Counted from the stretch's first letter, positions 43,510 through 52,598 are shown. The stretch is DNA of 64,000 nucleotides from Mucilaginibacter sp. L3T2-6 (GCF_030519355.1 NZ_JAUMKC010000027.1:1-64000); one strand, 5' to 3'. Numbers and translations: made by a program. Notes: generated from the letters alone by a model not told the origin.

Positions 43510-43572
43510 GCTGTTTTGTTTAATAAAACAGCCATAATATTGAAAAGGTTCCGGTAAATCGGAACCTTTTTT
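43510..43572 (+). terminator. Two consecutive hairpins after the permease
   Basis: First stem GCTGTTTT with AAAACAGC (43510-43532, loop of 7). Second stem AAAAGGTTCCG with CGGAACCTTTT (43543-43572, loop of 6), followed by a T-run. The second is a standard rho-independent terminator; the first may be a protector or a second site. Confidence 0.85.
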
Positions 43573-43615
43573 GTTACCTTGAAATTTTAATTATAAACCT
43601 GCGTTTCTGCTGCTA

Positions 43616-44779
43616 ATGAAAGCCGATAAAAACCTGTGGATTCTTGTTCTGGTATGTATCATCAATTCGCTGGGGCTTGGCATTATTATTCCCGTAATGT
43701 ACAGTTACGGCAAAACCTTCGGGCTAAACGGTACCACGCTGGGCTTTCTGATGGCTTCTTTTTCTGTTGCCCAGTTTTTTGCTACACCAGTTCTGGGCTC
43801 GTTATCTGATAAATGGGGACGCAAGCCTTTGCTGGTCGTTAGCCTGGCCGGTACCTGTCTATCCTTCCTGATGTTTGCTGAAGCGCAAAGTCTGCTTATG
43901 CTTTTCGCCGCCCGTATACTCGACGGTCTGACCGGAGGCAATGTCTCCGTAGCCCAGGCGATGGTTGCCGACACGGCTACGCCTAAAAACCGGGCCCGCA
44001 GGTTTGGCATCCTGGGTTCATCATTGGCTTTTGGAATCGTTTTAGGGCCTTTTGTTGGCGGCGTATTTACAAAGATCAGTCCCCAGGCACCGTTCTTTTT
44101 TGCGGCCGGCCTATCTCTGTTAGGAACACTTTGCGCACTGTTTCTTTTGCAGGAAACTAACGGTGCAAATAAGGCAACGCATCAAAAAAAAGGGCAAAAA
44201 TTCCGGTTTGCAGAACTGATCACCACGCTGAAGCGAAGGACTATCGGCACGGCGGTATTTATTGGCTTGCTTTTAACTACCGCCCAGCTTTGTATGGTGA
44301 CCGGATTTCAAACCTTCAGTGTCGATATTCTCAAATTATCGCCCACGCAAATCGGGCTCTTTTTAGCTGGATTCGGCCTTGCTGGTATCATCATGCAATT
44401 GTGCGTTCCGCTCTGCACTAAATGGATTTCATCCAAAGCACTCATCCTGATGCTATCGACCTTACTTTGTTTTGCGGCGATGTTTATCTCCGGGTTTATT
44501 TCGGTATTCTTACCGTATGCAATTTGCATGTGCATTTATGGCCTGTTCAATGGCCTGCGTAACCCCATGCTCAATGCCATCATCTCCGAGCATGTTGATT
44601 CCACCGAACAGGGTAAAATATTAGGCATCAACCAATCTTATGCATCCATCGGCCAAACCCTGGGGCCGTTAACTGCCGGATTGGTAACGGTTATTTCCAT
44701 TCACAGCGTTTTCTTCTTATCTTCATTTTATATTTTGCTGGCATTCGTGCTGAGTTTCCGTTTAAAGAAGAAAGAATAA
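43616..44779 (+). CDS. MFS exporter (TetA/multidrug type)
   Basis: 387-aa 12-helix major facilitator. The loop 2-3 signature GSLSDKWGRKPLLV is present, helix 4-5 has RILDGLTGGNVSVAQAMVAD, and GFILGPFVGG-like GIVLGPFVGGVF follows, which is the drug:H+ antiporter DHA1 pattern near TetA. Substrate is unknown and resistance should not be assumed. MarC follows 13 nt downstream, so the two share a transcript. Confidence 0.9.
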   Translation: MKADKNLWILVLVCIINSLGLGIIIPVMYSYGKTFGLNGTTLGFLMASFSVAQFFATPVLGSLSDKWGRKPLLVVSLAGTCLSFLMFAEAQSLLMLFAARILDGLTGGNVSVAQAMVADTATPKNRARRFGILGSSLAFGIVLGPFVGGVFTKISPQAPFFFAAGLSLLGTLCALFLLQETNGANKATHQKKGQKFRFAELITTLKRRTIGTAVFIGLLLTTAQLCMVTGFQTFSVDILKLSPTQIGLFLAGFGLAGIIMQLCVPLCTKWISSKALILMLSTLLCFAAMFISGFISVFLPYAICMCIYGLFNGLRNPMLNAIISEHVDSTEQGKILGINQSYASIGQTLGPLTAGLVTVISIHSVFFLSSFYILLAFVLSFRLKKKE

Positions 44780-44792
44780 AAACCCGATAACT

Positions 44793-45362
44793 ATGCACCC
44801 TTTGATTTTCCGGGAGGTACTCTCCGTCACCATGATCCTTTTTGCGATAATCGACATCCTTGGCGCCATCCCGGTGATCATCCAGGTGCGCCAGCGGGTA
44901 GGACATATCGAATCGGAAAAGGCAAGCATTGCGGTGCTGATATTAATGGTAGCATTCCTGTTTCTGGGTGATGAATTATTGGCTGTGATCGGCTTAGACG
45001 TCTCATCTTTTGCTATAGCAGGCTCATTCGTTATATTTATTATTGCCATGGAAATGGTGCTTGGCATATCGCTTTTTAAGGAAGAGATCCCTACCTCGGC
45101 CTCCATTGTGCCTATAGCATTTCCTTTAATAGCAGGGGCGGGAACCATGACTACCCTGCTTTCCCTGAAATCACAATATCAAACTCAAAACATCATTGCA
45201 GGTATTGTAATAAATACTCTTTTTGTTTACCTGGTGCTTAAGAACGTAAAATGGCTCGAAAAGCTGTTGGGGCCGGTTGGCGTGGCCATCCTGCGCAAAT
45301 CGTTTGGAATTATTTTATTAGCGATTGCAATTAAGCTATTCAGGAGTAATACGCATTTGTAG
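44793..45362 (+). CDS. MarC-family integral membrane protein
   Basis: 189-aa, six-helix membrane protein of the MarC (UPF0056) family. VTMILFAIIDILGAIPVIIQ and AGSFVIFIIAMEMVLGI (two repeats of a three-helix unit) plus PLIAGAGTMTTLLSL are family hallmarks. The biochemical function is unknown; despite its name it is not clearly linked to antibiotic resistance. It lies 13 nt after the MFS gene. Confidence 0.92.
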   Translation: MHPLIFREVLSVTMILFAIIDILGAIPVIIQVRQRVGHIESEKASIAVLILMVAFLFLGDELLAVIGLDVSSFAIAGSFVIFIIAMEMVLGISLFKEEIPTSASIVPIAFPLIAGAGTMTTLLSLKSQYQTQNIIAGIVINTLFVYLVLKNVKWLEKLLGPVGVAILRKSFGIILLAIAIKLFRSNTHL

Positions 45363-45384
45363 GTCTGGCGTTAAAAGGAGATTA

Positions 45385-45426
45385 ATAAATGAGCGTCCAC
45401 ATCACCCGATGCGAACGCTCATTTAT
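45385..45426. terminator. Perfect hairpin between convergent genes
   Basis: ATAAATGAGCGT (45385-45396) and its complement (45415-45426) form a 12-bp perfect stem with an 18-nt loop, between the MarC stop and the PID-CTERM stop. It is probably a bidirectional terminator. Confidence 0.7.
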
Positions 45427-45451
45427 ATGTTCAGTTAATAGTGTAATTCTG

Positions 45452-45703
45452 TCACTTAGTCACAGCAACTTTGCTTTTGGCAAAGGCTACTTTAGTGCCG
45501 ATAACCGCCCCTGCCGCAACCAGCAGCCAAACCGCATTGTTGATAGGTAAGCTGGTATCGCCACCTGACGAGCCGCCGCAGCCTGAATCGGGATCAATAC
45601 CGCCGCAGGGAGCTCCGGGATCGCCTTGGGCATTAGCCGGCGAAATGGCAGATACCGAGCACATAAATATTAAAGCGGCCAGGAATAGTTTAAGTTTTTT
45701 CAT
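45452..45703 (-). CDS. PID-CTERM small secreted protein
   Basis: 83-aa protein. Signal peptide about 1-25 (SPANAQ). A Gly/Cys/Pro-rich middle (GAPCGGIDPDSGCGGSSGG) precedes the C-terminal sorting signal: LPINNAVWLLVAAGAVIG, one transmembrane helix, then a short basic tail. This matches the PID-CTERM architecture of Bacteroidota, which is processed by an exosortase-like enzyme, so the mature peptide would be very short. No such enzyme gene is within the window. The function of the mature part is unknown. Confidence 0.78.
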   Translation of the reverse strand: MKKLKLFLAALIFMCSVSAISPANAQGDPGAPCGGIDPDSGCGGSSGGDTSLPINNAVWLLVAAGAVIGTKVAFAKSKVAVTK

Positions 45704-45912
45704 ATCAGTTTTATTAGTGAAAGCTTAGTAATGCAGGACTAAGGCAAATACTGTTCCGTTTGCCGCCAAAATAGTATTTCGACGTAACCAACTGAATTAT
45801 AGTATTCTAAAATGCGTTTTAATTTACCCGGGCTATCTAAGCAAAACATCCGTGGGAATTATATTCCGCGGCGCGGGGTTTTATATCCAGATGGCAAATA
45901 AGGACTCCCTAT

Positions 45913-47088
45913 TCAGGTGGCTGCGGGGCTTGCACTTAACCTTGCCGCAAACATGGTATCGGCCTTATGCTCATAGCCCTTTAGGGTTACCTGTTGCTCA
46001 AGGTTCAAATCCAACTCTTTCACCATAAAATTAACGGCATCTTCATTTTCCGCTTTAAAAGCAGAGCAGGTAATATAGATAAGTGGTTTACCCGGCTTCA
46101 GGTATTTCGCCACGTTGCGGATAATGCTTTGCTGTAGCCGCTGGAAAAATTCAATGCTATGTGTTTCAAACTGGCTGATCATCTCCGGGGTTCGCCCCCA
46201 GGTGCCTGAGCCGCTGCAGGGAGCGTCGAGAATGATACCGTCAAAAGCATAATCGTGCAGCAGCAGGTCGTTATTCTGGGTAAGGTCGAGTAGTTTTTTT
46301 TGATATTTAGCAATACCAGCCTGCTGGAAGCGTTCATCAAGGTTGGACAGTATCGATTCGCGGATGTCGGACACCACGAGCTTCACAGTCGGTTCCAGAT
46401 CATGCAGTAACAGCGATTTACCGCCCGACGCTGCACAGGCGTCCCACCAGGCATCCCATTTGTTAGGTTTAAAGAGTTGTGCAGTTTGCTGCGATGAGTA
46501 ATCCTGCACCTCGTACCAGTGCTGGTTGGGCAACAAGGTTTCTAACTTTGTACCGTTCGGCAGCGAAAGGCAATTATTGCCTTCGTCCTTATAAACAACT
46601 TCGGCCGCAGCCAGGGCTATCTTTACATTTTGTTCAAATCCCCTGTTCACCCGGATAAACAAATCAGGCTGAACGAAAAAGGATTTCAGAAAAGCCCCCT
46701 TATCAATCCCGGCAGACAGTTTATCCACCCAGGGAAATACATCGTCCAGTCGGAAATCCGGGTATACCGTTTTTATAATTCCGATTTTTTCATCGATACC
46801 GAAACCCACACAGGCTGCCCAATCAGGCTTAAAATGTTGCAGGAACGAGTTAATTTGAGTATTGCATAAAAACTCGGCGACAAACAGGCGCTCGTCAACC
46901 GGTGCATCGGGTAACGCCCTGCCCAGGCGAAAATAATTGTACATCAACCGGCCGGCAATACGCCTGTCGGTTGAGCCCATTTGTTTGTTCTGACGGTAAA
47001 AGCCGGGCAAAAATTTACTTAGAGGCGTTTCTGCCGGATATTCATCCAAAATACGCTGAAACGTTTTAAGCTGATTTATTGCTTTCAT
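45913..47088 (-). CDS. RsmB/NOP-family class I SAM RNA methyltransferase
   Basis: 391-aa enzyme that probably makes 5-methylcytosine in RNA. The AdoMet pocket and catalytic motifs are clear: SGGKSLLL early, LDAPCSGSGTWGR for motif VI (Pro-Cys) and YITCSAFKAENED for motif IV (Thr-Cys), with both catalytic Cys present. An N-terminal helical domain (about 1-140) replaces the NusB-like domain of RsmB. The start overlaps the preceding gene by 4 nt (ATGA), so it is the third gene of a guaA operon. RNA target unknown. Confidence 0.88.
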   Translation of the reverse strand: MKAINQLKTFQRILDEYPAETPLSKFLPGFYRQNKQMGSTDRRIAGRLMYNYFRLGRALPDAPVDERLFVAEFLCNTQINSFLQHFKPDWAACVGFGIDEKIGIIKTVYPDFRLDDVFPWVDKLSAGIDKGAFLKSFFVQPDLFIRVNRGFEQNVKIALAAAEVVYKDEGNNCLSLPNGTKLETLLPNQHWYEVQDYSSQQTAQLFKPNKWDAWWDACAASGGKSLLLHDLEPTVKLVVSDIRESILSNLDERFQQAGIAKYQKKLLDLTQNNDLLLHDYAFDGIILDAPCSGSGTWGRTPEMISQFETHSIEFFQRLQQSIIRNVAKYLKPGKPLIYITCSAFKAENEDAVNFMVKELDLNLEQQVTLKGYEHKADTMFAARLSASPAAT

Positions 47089-48338
47089 TCTACCTTTTTC
47101 AGCTCAAAATTAGTGTATTTATAAACGTTGGCATGCGTATTAATCCAACCATTACCCGGTTTTTTCTGAAAGTGGTATTCGTTAAGCAAACCGTTAAAGC
47201 TTACCGGCAAAAGGCTTTGCGCGTCTGCTTCCGCAAGCTGTTTCCCCAGTAACATACCTTCCTCAAATCCCTTCATAGCATACATGGTAGGCTCAATTTT
47301 ATACGCAGCGCGGTAAATGCGTGAAAAGGCCATTATACCAGCATCTTTAAAATTGACATGATCAGACGAAGTTATATGCGTGTTCAGCCTTTGCAAAAGG
47401 TCGGCTTTTAAAAAGGAATAGTTTACCCAGCTTGGATGACCAAAGAGTGTAACCGGGTAACTGGCAGCCAGCGAATCGAGGCCACGCATGGTAACCGTTA
47501 TAAAATGCTGGTTCGTGGCCGGCATCACGAATACATTTTCTGAGGTTTTGGAAAGCTGCGGAATCAGCGAGCCCAATTGACCATGAATTACCGTGAGGTA
47601 AACAATCTGCGTACTTTTTTTACTGAGCGAATCGATCGTGTTCCTGAAAGGAACAATGTAACTATTTTCTTCGCTGTAGCCTGATTTCAGCACAAAGATT
47701 TTCTTAGGCTTTATATTGTTGTTTATATACCTGGCCGCGCTTACGGCATGATACTCCAGGGGGGTCGTCATAGTTACCAGGTTCTGGCTTTTAATAGTGG
47801 CGGGCGCAGCCGGTGAAAGCGGCGATACCACCTGTTGCTTACTGTTTGGATAAGCCGAAGTGAATGCTTTAATATCACCCGGAAAAACAGGCCCCACAAT
47901 CAAATCACTGTTGCGGATGGCCGGGTTCAAAGCCAGGCTGTGGGATTGGGCCTTTTCACCCCTGGAGTCAAAAACCTGCAACTTGTAATTATAACCTTCG
48001 CCGGCCAGCGAATCGAGCGCCAGCTTAAAACCACGGTAATAATCGAGTGCAATATCCGCTTCTTTTAAGGTAACCGTAGTGTACGACGATGAACCCGCAC
48101 TCAAGTGGTCGAGCCCGAAGGGTAGCAGCAGCGCTATATCCGACACCTTTTTCTCTGCCGGCTTAACCGCGTTTGACTGCTGGGCGTTAGCGACGGGCGC
48201 AGAAGCCTTCTTTTTTTTAGACTGTACGGCAACAGGCGCCACCTTGGGTGAACATGCGGCTGCCATAAAACCTATTATTATAAACGTTAACCACCTATTC
48301 CCATTCAATAGTAGCCGGCGGTTTGGAACTGATGTCAT
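47085..48338 (-). CDS. Lipoprotein with type 1 periplasmic-binding fold
   Basis: 417-aa predicted lipoprotein with lipobox AAAC, Cys29. The body has the type 1 periplasmic-binding-protein fold seen in branched-chain amino acid binders and LpoA-like proteins: DIALLLPFGLD, YYRGFKLALDSL, SDLIVGPVFPGDI, VVSPLSP and the C-terminal GFEEGMLLGKQLA. It overlaps guaA by 44 nt. A TTG at codon 11 would shorten the overlap and leave a better signal (MNGNRWLTFIII). It may bind a ligand at the envelope or act as a regulator of cell-wall synthesis. Confidence 0.78.
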   Translation of the reverse strand: MTSVPNRRLLLNGNRWLTFIIIGFMAAACSPKVAPVAVQSKKKKASAPVANAQQSNAVKPAEKKVSDIALLLPFGLDHLSAGSSSYTTVTLKEADIALDYYRGFKLALDSLAGEGYNYKLQVFDSRGEKAQSHSLALNPAIRNSDLIVGPVFPGDIKAFTSAYPNSKQQVVSPLSPAAPATIKSQNLVTMTTPLEYHAVSAARYINNNIKPKKIFVLKSGYSEENSYIVPFRNTIDSLSKKSTQIVYLTVIHGQLGSLIPQLSKTSENVFVMPATNQHFITVTMRGLDSLAASYPVTLFGHPSWVNYSFLKADLLQRLNTHITSSDHVNFKDAGIMAFSRIYRAAYKIEPTMYAMKGFEEGMLLGKQLAEADAQSLLPVSFNGLLNEYHFQKKPGNGWINTHANVYKYTNFELKKVE

Positions 48339-49824
48339 ATACTACCCGGTTAATTCCTTTTACATTGTTGATGATCTCGTTAGAGATCTTGGCCAGCAGG
48401 TCGTAAGGCAGGTGGCACCAATCTGCCGTCATCCCGTCTAACGATTCAACGGCGCGCAGGCAAATTACGTTCTCGTAAGTACGCTCATCGCCCATCACCC
48501 CTACCGACTGTACCGGTAAAAATATTGAACCGGCCTGCCAAACGTTATCATAAACACCGGCAGCCCTTAAATTGTTGATATAAATTGCATCGGCTTCCTG
48601 TAAAATGGCAACCTTTTGCGGAGTAACCTCGCCCAATATCCTGATAGCCAGGCCCGGACCAGGGAAAGGATGCCGGCCTAAAATATTAGGATCGATACCT
48701 AAAGCCTTACCCACCCGCCTCACTTCGTCCTTAAATAAGGTATTCAGCGGCTCAACTACCTTCAGCTTCATAAAATCAGGCAAACCGCCTACGTTGTGAT
48801 GCGATTTGATGGTGGCCGATGGCCCCTTAACTGATACCGACTCGATAACGTCAGGGTAAATAGTACCCTGCCCCAGCCATTTTACATCCTGCACCTTGTG
48901 CGCCTCATCATCAAATACTTCGATAAACACCCGGCCAATCGCTTTGCGCTTTTTCTCGGGGTCGGTTAAGCCGGCCAGCGCATCGTAAAAACGCTGTTTG
49001 GCGTCAACGCCGACGACATTCAAGCCCATGTGCTGGTAAGAATCGAGCACAGATTGAAATTCATCTTTTCTCAACAGGCCGTTATCCACAAATACACAGG
49101 TCAGATTTTTGCCGATGGCATGGTGCAGCAATACCGCCGCAACGGATGAATCCACTCCGCCGGAAAGGCCGAGCACCACCTTGTCATTGCCTAATTTTTC
49201 TTTAAGCGCGGCAATAGTGGTTTCAACAAACGAATCGGCTGTCCAGTCCTGCTTGCAGCCGCAAATGTCGACCAGAAAGTTAAACAGCAACTGTTTTCCG
49301 TCCACACTATGTGTAACTTCCGGGTGGAACTGTATAGCGTAGGTTTGCGTACCGGTAACCTGGTAAGCCGCAACCTTCACGGTATCTGTACTGGCAATCA
49401 CCTCAAAATTCGGCGCAATACTGGCAATGGTATCAGCATGCGACATCCACACCTGCGAGCCCGGCAATATCAGCTTAAACAATGGGTTGTGCTCATTGAT
49501 ATATTGCAGGTTGGCACGGCCATATTCCCTCGTGCTTGATGGCAACACCTCGCCGCCGTGAAAATGAGCGATGTATTGTGCGCCGTAGCAAACGCCCAGT
49601 ATAGGCAGCTTGCCGTGGTATTTCTCAAAATCAAACGTCGGCGGATTTTCCTGCCTTACCGAATGCGGACTGCCCGAAAGGATAATGCCTTTAACTGTTT
49701 CGTCTGGTTCGGGAAAATGGTTGTACGGATGGATCTCGCAGTAAATGTTGAGCTCCCTGACACGGCGCGCGATGAGTTGGGTAAATTGCGAGCCAAAGTC
49801 AAGAATGAGGATTTTTTCTTGCAT
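48295..49824 (-). CDS. guaA: GMP synthase (glutamine-hydrolysing)
   Basis: 509-aa cytosolic enzyme that makes GMP from XMP, ATP and glutamine. The N-terminal class I amidotransferase has GVCYGAQYIA with the Cys nucleophile (about residue 79) and His/Glu in FHPEVTHS. The ATP-pyrophosphatase part has LGLSGGVDSSVA, and the dimerisation domain ends KPPATIEWE. I use the ATG at 49824 because the in-frame TTG two codons earlier lies inside the -7 element TATCTTTG. It leads an operon with two downstream genes. Confidence 0.97.
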   Translation of the reverse strand: MQEKILILDFGSQFTQLIARRVRELNIYCEIHPYNHFPEPDETVKGIILSGSPHSVRQENPPTFDFEKYHGKLPILGVCYGAQYIAHFHGGEVLPSSTREYGRANLQYINEHNPLFKLILPGSQVWMSHADTIASIAPNFEVIASTDTVKVAAYQVTGTQTYAIQFHPEVTHSVDGKQLLFNFLVDICGCKQDWTADSFVETTIAALKEKLGNDKVVLGLSGGVDSSVAAVLLHHAIGKNLTCVFVDNGLLRKDEFQSVLDSYQHMGLNVVGVDAKQRFYDALAGLTDPEKKRKAIGRVFIEVFDDEAHKVQDVKWLGQGTIYPDVIESVSVKGPSATIKSHHNVGGLPDFMKLKVVEPLNTLFKDEVRRVGKALGIDPNILGRHPFPGPGLAIRILGEVTPQKVAILQEADAIYINNLRAAGVYDNVWQAGSIFLPVQSVGVMGDERTYENVICLRAVESLDGMTADWCHLPYDLLAKISNEIINNVKGINRVVYDISSKPPATIEWE

Positions 49825-49827
49825 GGG

Positions 49828-49835
49828 CAAAGATA
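49828..49835 (-). promoter_or_regulatory. -7 promoter element of guaA
   Basis: TATCTTTG, an exact consensus, ends only 3 nt before the ATG. Transcription would begin at or next to the start codon, so the message is probably leaderless. Confidence 0.5.
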
Positions 49836-49851
49836 GGGAAATGGTTGGAAA

Positions 49852-49930
49852 AGTTGTAGTAGTTGTAAAAGTTTGTTAGGAGGTTGAGGAAATGTGTTAA
49901 AACGTTGGAAAGTTGTAATGTTGAAAAGTT
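49852..49930. repeat. 8-9-nt period micro-repeats upstream of guaA
   Basis: AGTTGTAGT, AGTTGTAAA, AGTTTGTTA (49852-49878), then GTTGGAAA, GTTGTAAT, GTTGAAAA (49904-49927) as octamers. The middle is degenerate. They lead directly into the 115-bp structured repeat. Confidence 0.55.
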
Positions 49931-50246
49931 ACCAGGAGTCCCTCCGGCTGTGTCGCCACAGGCCGGTTTGCAGGAAGCCTGTATGGTCACGCCGCTACGC
50001 CAGGCTTTCGTCTTTTAAGAGAGTAATATGACGAGGGTTTACAGGATTTTGATTTGAGAAATTTCGGAATTCGGAAGTTCGATTTCGGAATTGTTTTGGC
50101 AAGCGGCAGGAAAATTAATAAAGAATAAATCTACCAGGAACACTTCCGGCTGTGTCGCCACAGCCGGTTTGCAGGAAGCCTGCATGGTCGCGCCGCTACG
50201 CCAGTCTTTCGCCTTTTAAGAGAATAATCTAACGAGGGTTTACAGG
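49931..50246. repeat. Two copies of a 115-bp structured direct repeat
   Basis: Copy 1 is 49931-50045 and copy 2 is 50133-50246, with about ten differences. Each holds a GGCTGTGTCGCCACAGCC-type hairpin, a CAGGAAGCCTG stem and a CGCCGCTACGCCAG box, and ends GAGGGTTTACAGG. In copy 1 an extra G breaks the hairpin symmetry. The spacer (50046-50132) has 8-nt repeats such as TTTCGGAA. The elements could encode a small RNA or be a mobile non-coding repeat; the 546-bp gap holds no gene that I can support. Confidence 0.65.
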
Positions 50247-50255
50247 TGTAAACCC
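50236..50255. terminator. Palindrome at the end of the second repeat copy
   Basis: GGGTTTACA and TGTAAACCC form a perfect 9-bp stem with a 2-nt loop, made by the last bases of repeat copy 2 and the flanking sequence. It is close to the DUF899 stop (50377) and could end transcription. Confidence 0.4.
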
Positions 50256-50376
50256 CCAAACAAACCATTGGCTATCAATAATTTAAAATTGACAAAAAAT
50301 ACATAACGCTGACAATCAGTGTGTTTCATAATACTCCGGGTGTTCCATGCAGAAAAACGGAACGCTTTGTTTGCGG

Positions 50377-51228
50377 TCAGGAGCAGCAACACCCGCTTTT
50401 TCCCAATTCTCCCGGCTCACTTTCATATTCATCATGCCGCTTAAACCACATGGTTTCCCCCTCTTCGTTGCGGCCGAGCGGGGCGCGGTCGAGCCATTGA
50501 TACATGCTCCAGAGCACATCCAGGCCACGCTCATACGCGGAATAGGTGTGGTACACTTCGCCATCTTTCAGTACAAAGGCGCTCATCCCCGGCGCTTCAC
50601 GGGTATAAGTAGGCCAATCGATACCAACCGTGGCCGCAATTCTTTTACCGGCCTCGGGGACTGTATCTGCAGGTTTGATTTCGTTGGCACGCGAGCTTAC
50701 GTTGCCATCCCGGTAATTGTAAGTAACTGCCCCTAAACGCTGCTGCTCCTCAGTAAACGACACGCCGAAATCATAGTTAAAATCGTTTTCGTAGGACGAA
50801 GCCCAAGGGAACGTCCAGCCCATGCGCTGCCGGTATTGCAGCAGCTTACCGAGCGGTCCGCGGGATATGGCTGTGAACATTACATCGTGATGCATCAAAT
50901 GTATCGCGAAACCGTTAAAGCTGTCGGCAATATTGGAGCACGAGGGGCAACCTGCCTCATAATCCGGCCCGAACATAAAATGGTAAACCAGCAGCTGCGA
51001 CCGCCCGCAAAATAAATCGGCCAACGTGGCCTTGCCGGTTTCGGTATCGAAAAGATATTCCTTCTCCACTTTCACCCAGGGCAATTGCCGCCGCATTTGC
51101 GCAACCTGATCGCTTCGGCGGGTAAGCTCTTTTTCAGCAATAAGAAGTTCCTTACGGGCTTTCAGCCATTCCTCTTGGGTAGTTACCCGGTGGTTACTGA
51201 TGTTTTGCATGTTTGAGGCCATTGACAT
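50377..51228 (-). CDS. DUF899-family thioredoxin-fold protein
   Basis: 283-aa protein of the DUF899 family (thioredoxin-like superfamily). The family start RKELLIAEKELTRRSDQVAQMRRQLPWVKV (abbreviated), then FMFGPDYEAGCPSCS with a CPSC pair where thioredoxins have CxxC, and late GMSAFVLKDGEVYHTYSAYERGLDVLW are hallmarks. The C-terminus ends in an unusual CCCS. The function may be redox-related. Start: four Met lie in the first seven residues, and any could be used. Confidence 0.9.
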   Translation of the reverse strand: MSMASNMQNISNHRVTTQEEWLKARKELLIAEKELTRRSDQVAQMRRQLPWVKVEKEYLFDTETGKATLADLFCGRSQLLVYHFMFGPDYEAGCPSCSNIADSFNGFAIHLMHHDVMFTAISRGPLGKLLQYRQRMGWTFPWASSYENDFNYDFGVSFTEEQQRLGAVTYNYRDGNVSSRANEIKPADTVPEAGKRIAATVGIDWPTYTREAPGMSAFVLKDGEVYHTYSAYERGLDVLWSMYQWLDRAPLGRNEEGETMWFKRHDEYESEPGELGKSGCCCS

Positions 51229-51290
51229 ATTGGTTTCAAATTGGTGATAATTAAGTAACTATCGGAGCGTTTTATTGTTTAAGAACAAGC

Positions 51291-51838
51291 TCACTCATCC
51301 AACCGGAACATAATATCCGTTCGCAAAACATACTTTGCACCAGATTTAACAGGACTGCCTTCGTGCTCCAGGTTATGAAAAAAAATCAGCGCAAGGCCCG
51401 TTTGCGGTTTAATAATTAAGTCGTTAAAAGTTGTTTCGCCGCCATCATAATCGTCATTCAGGTAAATCATGAATGTGTAATAGCTCGCCTCGCCGTTGTC
51501 CCTGATATAGCTTTGATCTCGATGGCGCTTAAATTCCTGGCCAGGTTCATATCTATAGAATCTAAAAAGCTCGTTGAGTCCAACTGCTTTACTGTAACCT
51601 ATTTGTTGCGGGGCGAATGGCTCCAGGCTTTTCCAAATTTCGCCGGCAAGCATATCATCTTTATAAATAACCCTGTTGTTGTTCCTAACCGAAGGAACTA
51701 ATCTTTGGCCTCTTTCTGTTTTAACGGTGCCGGCCGATAACCAATATCCTCGCTTTTAGTAATAAAATGCTCACACTTTTGTATTGTCCAAAAGTTTTCA
51801 ATTGTGAAAATATTCTCTTTTAATACCTGAAGCTTCAT
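51291..51838 (-). pseudogene. Frameshifted 2OG-Fe(II) oxygenase (prolyl-hydroxylase-like)
   Basis: Minus-strand gene split by a one-base loss near 51728-51731. The 5' part (51838 to a TAG at 51698) reads MKLQVLKENIFTIENFW through KCEHFITKSEDIGYRPA. The downstream frame resumes with TVKTERGQRLVPSVRNNN and runs to 51291 with the iron ligands HRD and a distal His in LEHEG, plus the 2OG-binding Arg in LRTDI. Adding one base between the frames restores a normal protein of about 182 aa. Either a real pseudogene or a sequencing error. Calling a start at the internal ATG (51653) would miss the N-terminus. Confidence 0.8.
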
Positions 51839-51856
51839 AGTACATTTAGGAACCGT

Positions 51857-52564
51857 TTATATCCCAGCCTTAATACTATTAAACGGCATGCCCAAGCCAT
51901 CTGCCCCGAATTGGGTTAACACACTATCTTTTAAGGTCATGTAGTCGCCGTGCTGGGTCACTATCCATTTATCGGCGTCACCATCTCTTACTATCTGCGG
52001 GATGGTTTTTGAAACTACATTAGCAGCAGAGTCCAGCTCGATGATATAAACTTCCTTTTTAGGATCTTTCGGGTCACTAAAGGGAATGATAACGGTATGG
52101 TTATAATCGTCGATAAATTTTCCGAGCACGTTTTTGCCGGATATTTCCTGCGGCTTCATGCCCAGCAGGTGACTGGCCTGCTCTTTATTCACACCAAATA
52201 TTTCAAGGCGTAAATAGTTGCCATTATAATCCTTAACCGTATCTGACAGTGCCGCCTTACCTGCTTCAATAAAACGGGCTGATGCGTAGTAGCTGTTATC
52301 ACCCGCGCTTATTTCGGAATTGCCTGGCAGCAGGAAGCTTACTTTAAGATTTTTAATCTGAGAACTGTCCTCCTTAACCTTGCCGGCTATCAACAATAAA
52401 TCACTGCGATTGATGCGGTTAGCGATGTGAACATTTACGGTGGTAAGTGTGTCTGTTTTTATAACCTTTGATACGGTGTAAGATGGTATGTCCTTGTGTT
52501 TGCTGCAGGCAAATATGGCTATCGCCAAACAAAATATTAACAGGCTATTTTTTAATTTTTTCAT
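51857..52564 (-). CDS. Hypothetical lipoprotein upstream of the oxygenase
   Basis: 235-aa predicted lipoprotein of unknown function: type II signal with FAC, Cys20. The body begins VSKVIKTDTLTTVNVHIANRINRSDLLLIAGKV (abbreviated), a beta-rich domain with a likely ligand-free fold, then DPKDPKKEVYIIELDSAANVV. I do not recognise the family. It lies 34 nt after the UbiD-family gene on the same strand and could share its transcript. Confidence 0.7.
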   Translation of the reverse strand: MKKLKNSLLIFCLAIAIFACSKHKDIPSYTVSKVIKTDTLTTVNVHIANRINRSDLLLIAGKVKEDSSQIKNLKVSFLLPGNSEISAGDNSYYASARFIEAGKAALSDTVKDYNGNYLRLEIFGVNKEQASHLLGMKPQEISGKNVLGKFIDDYNHTVIIPFSDPKDPKKEVYIIELDSAANVVSKTIPQIVRDGDADKWIVTQHGDYMTLKDSVLTQFGADGLGMPFNSIKAGI

Positions 52565-52598
52565 TCTAAATAATGTTTGATCTCTAATTCAACCAGCA

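Noticed and set aside
51291..51653. A complete 120-aa oxygenase starting at the internal ATG
   Set aside because: The in-register upstream coding sequence and family length show this is only the 3' part of a frameshifted gene.
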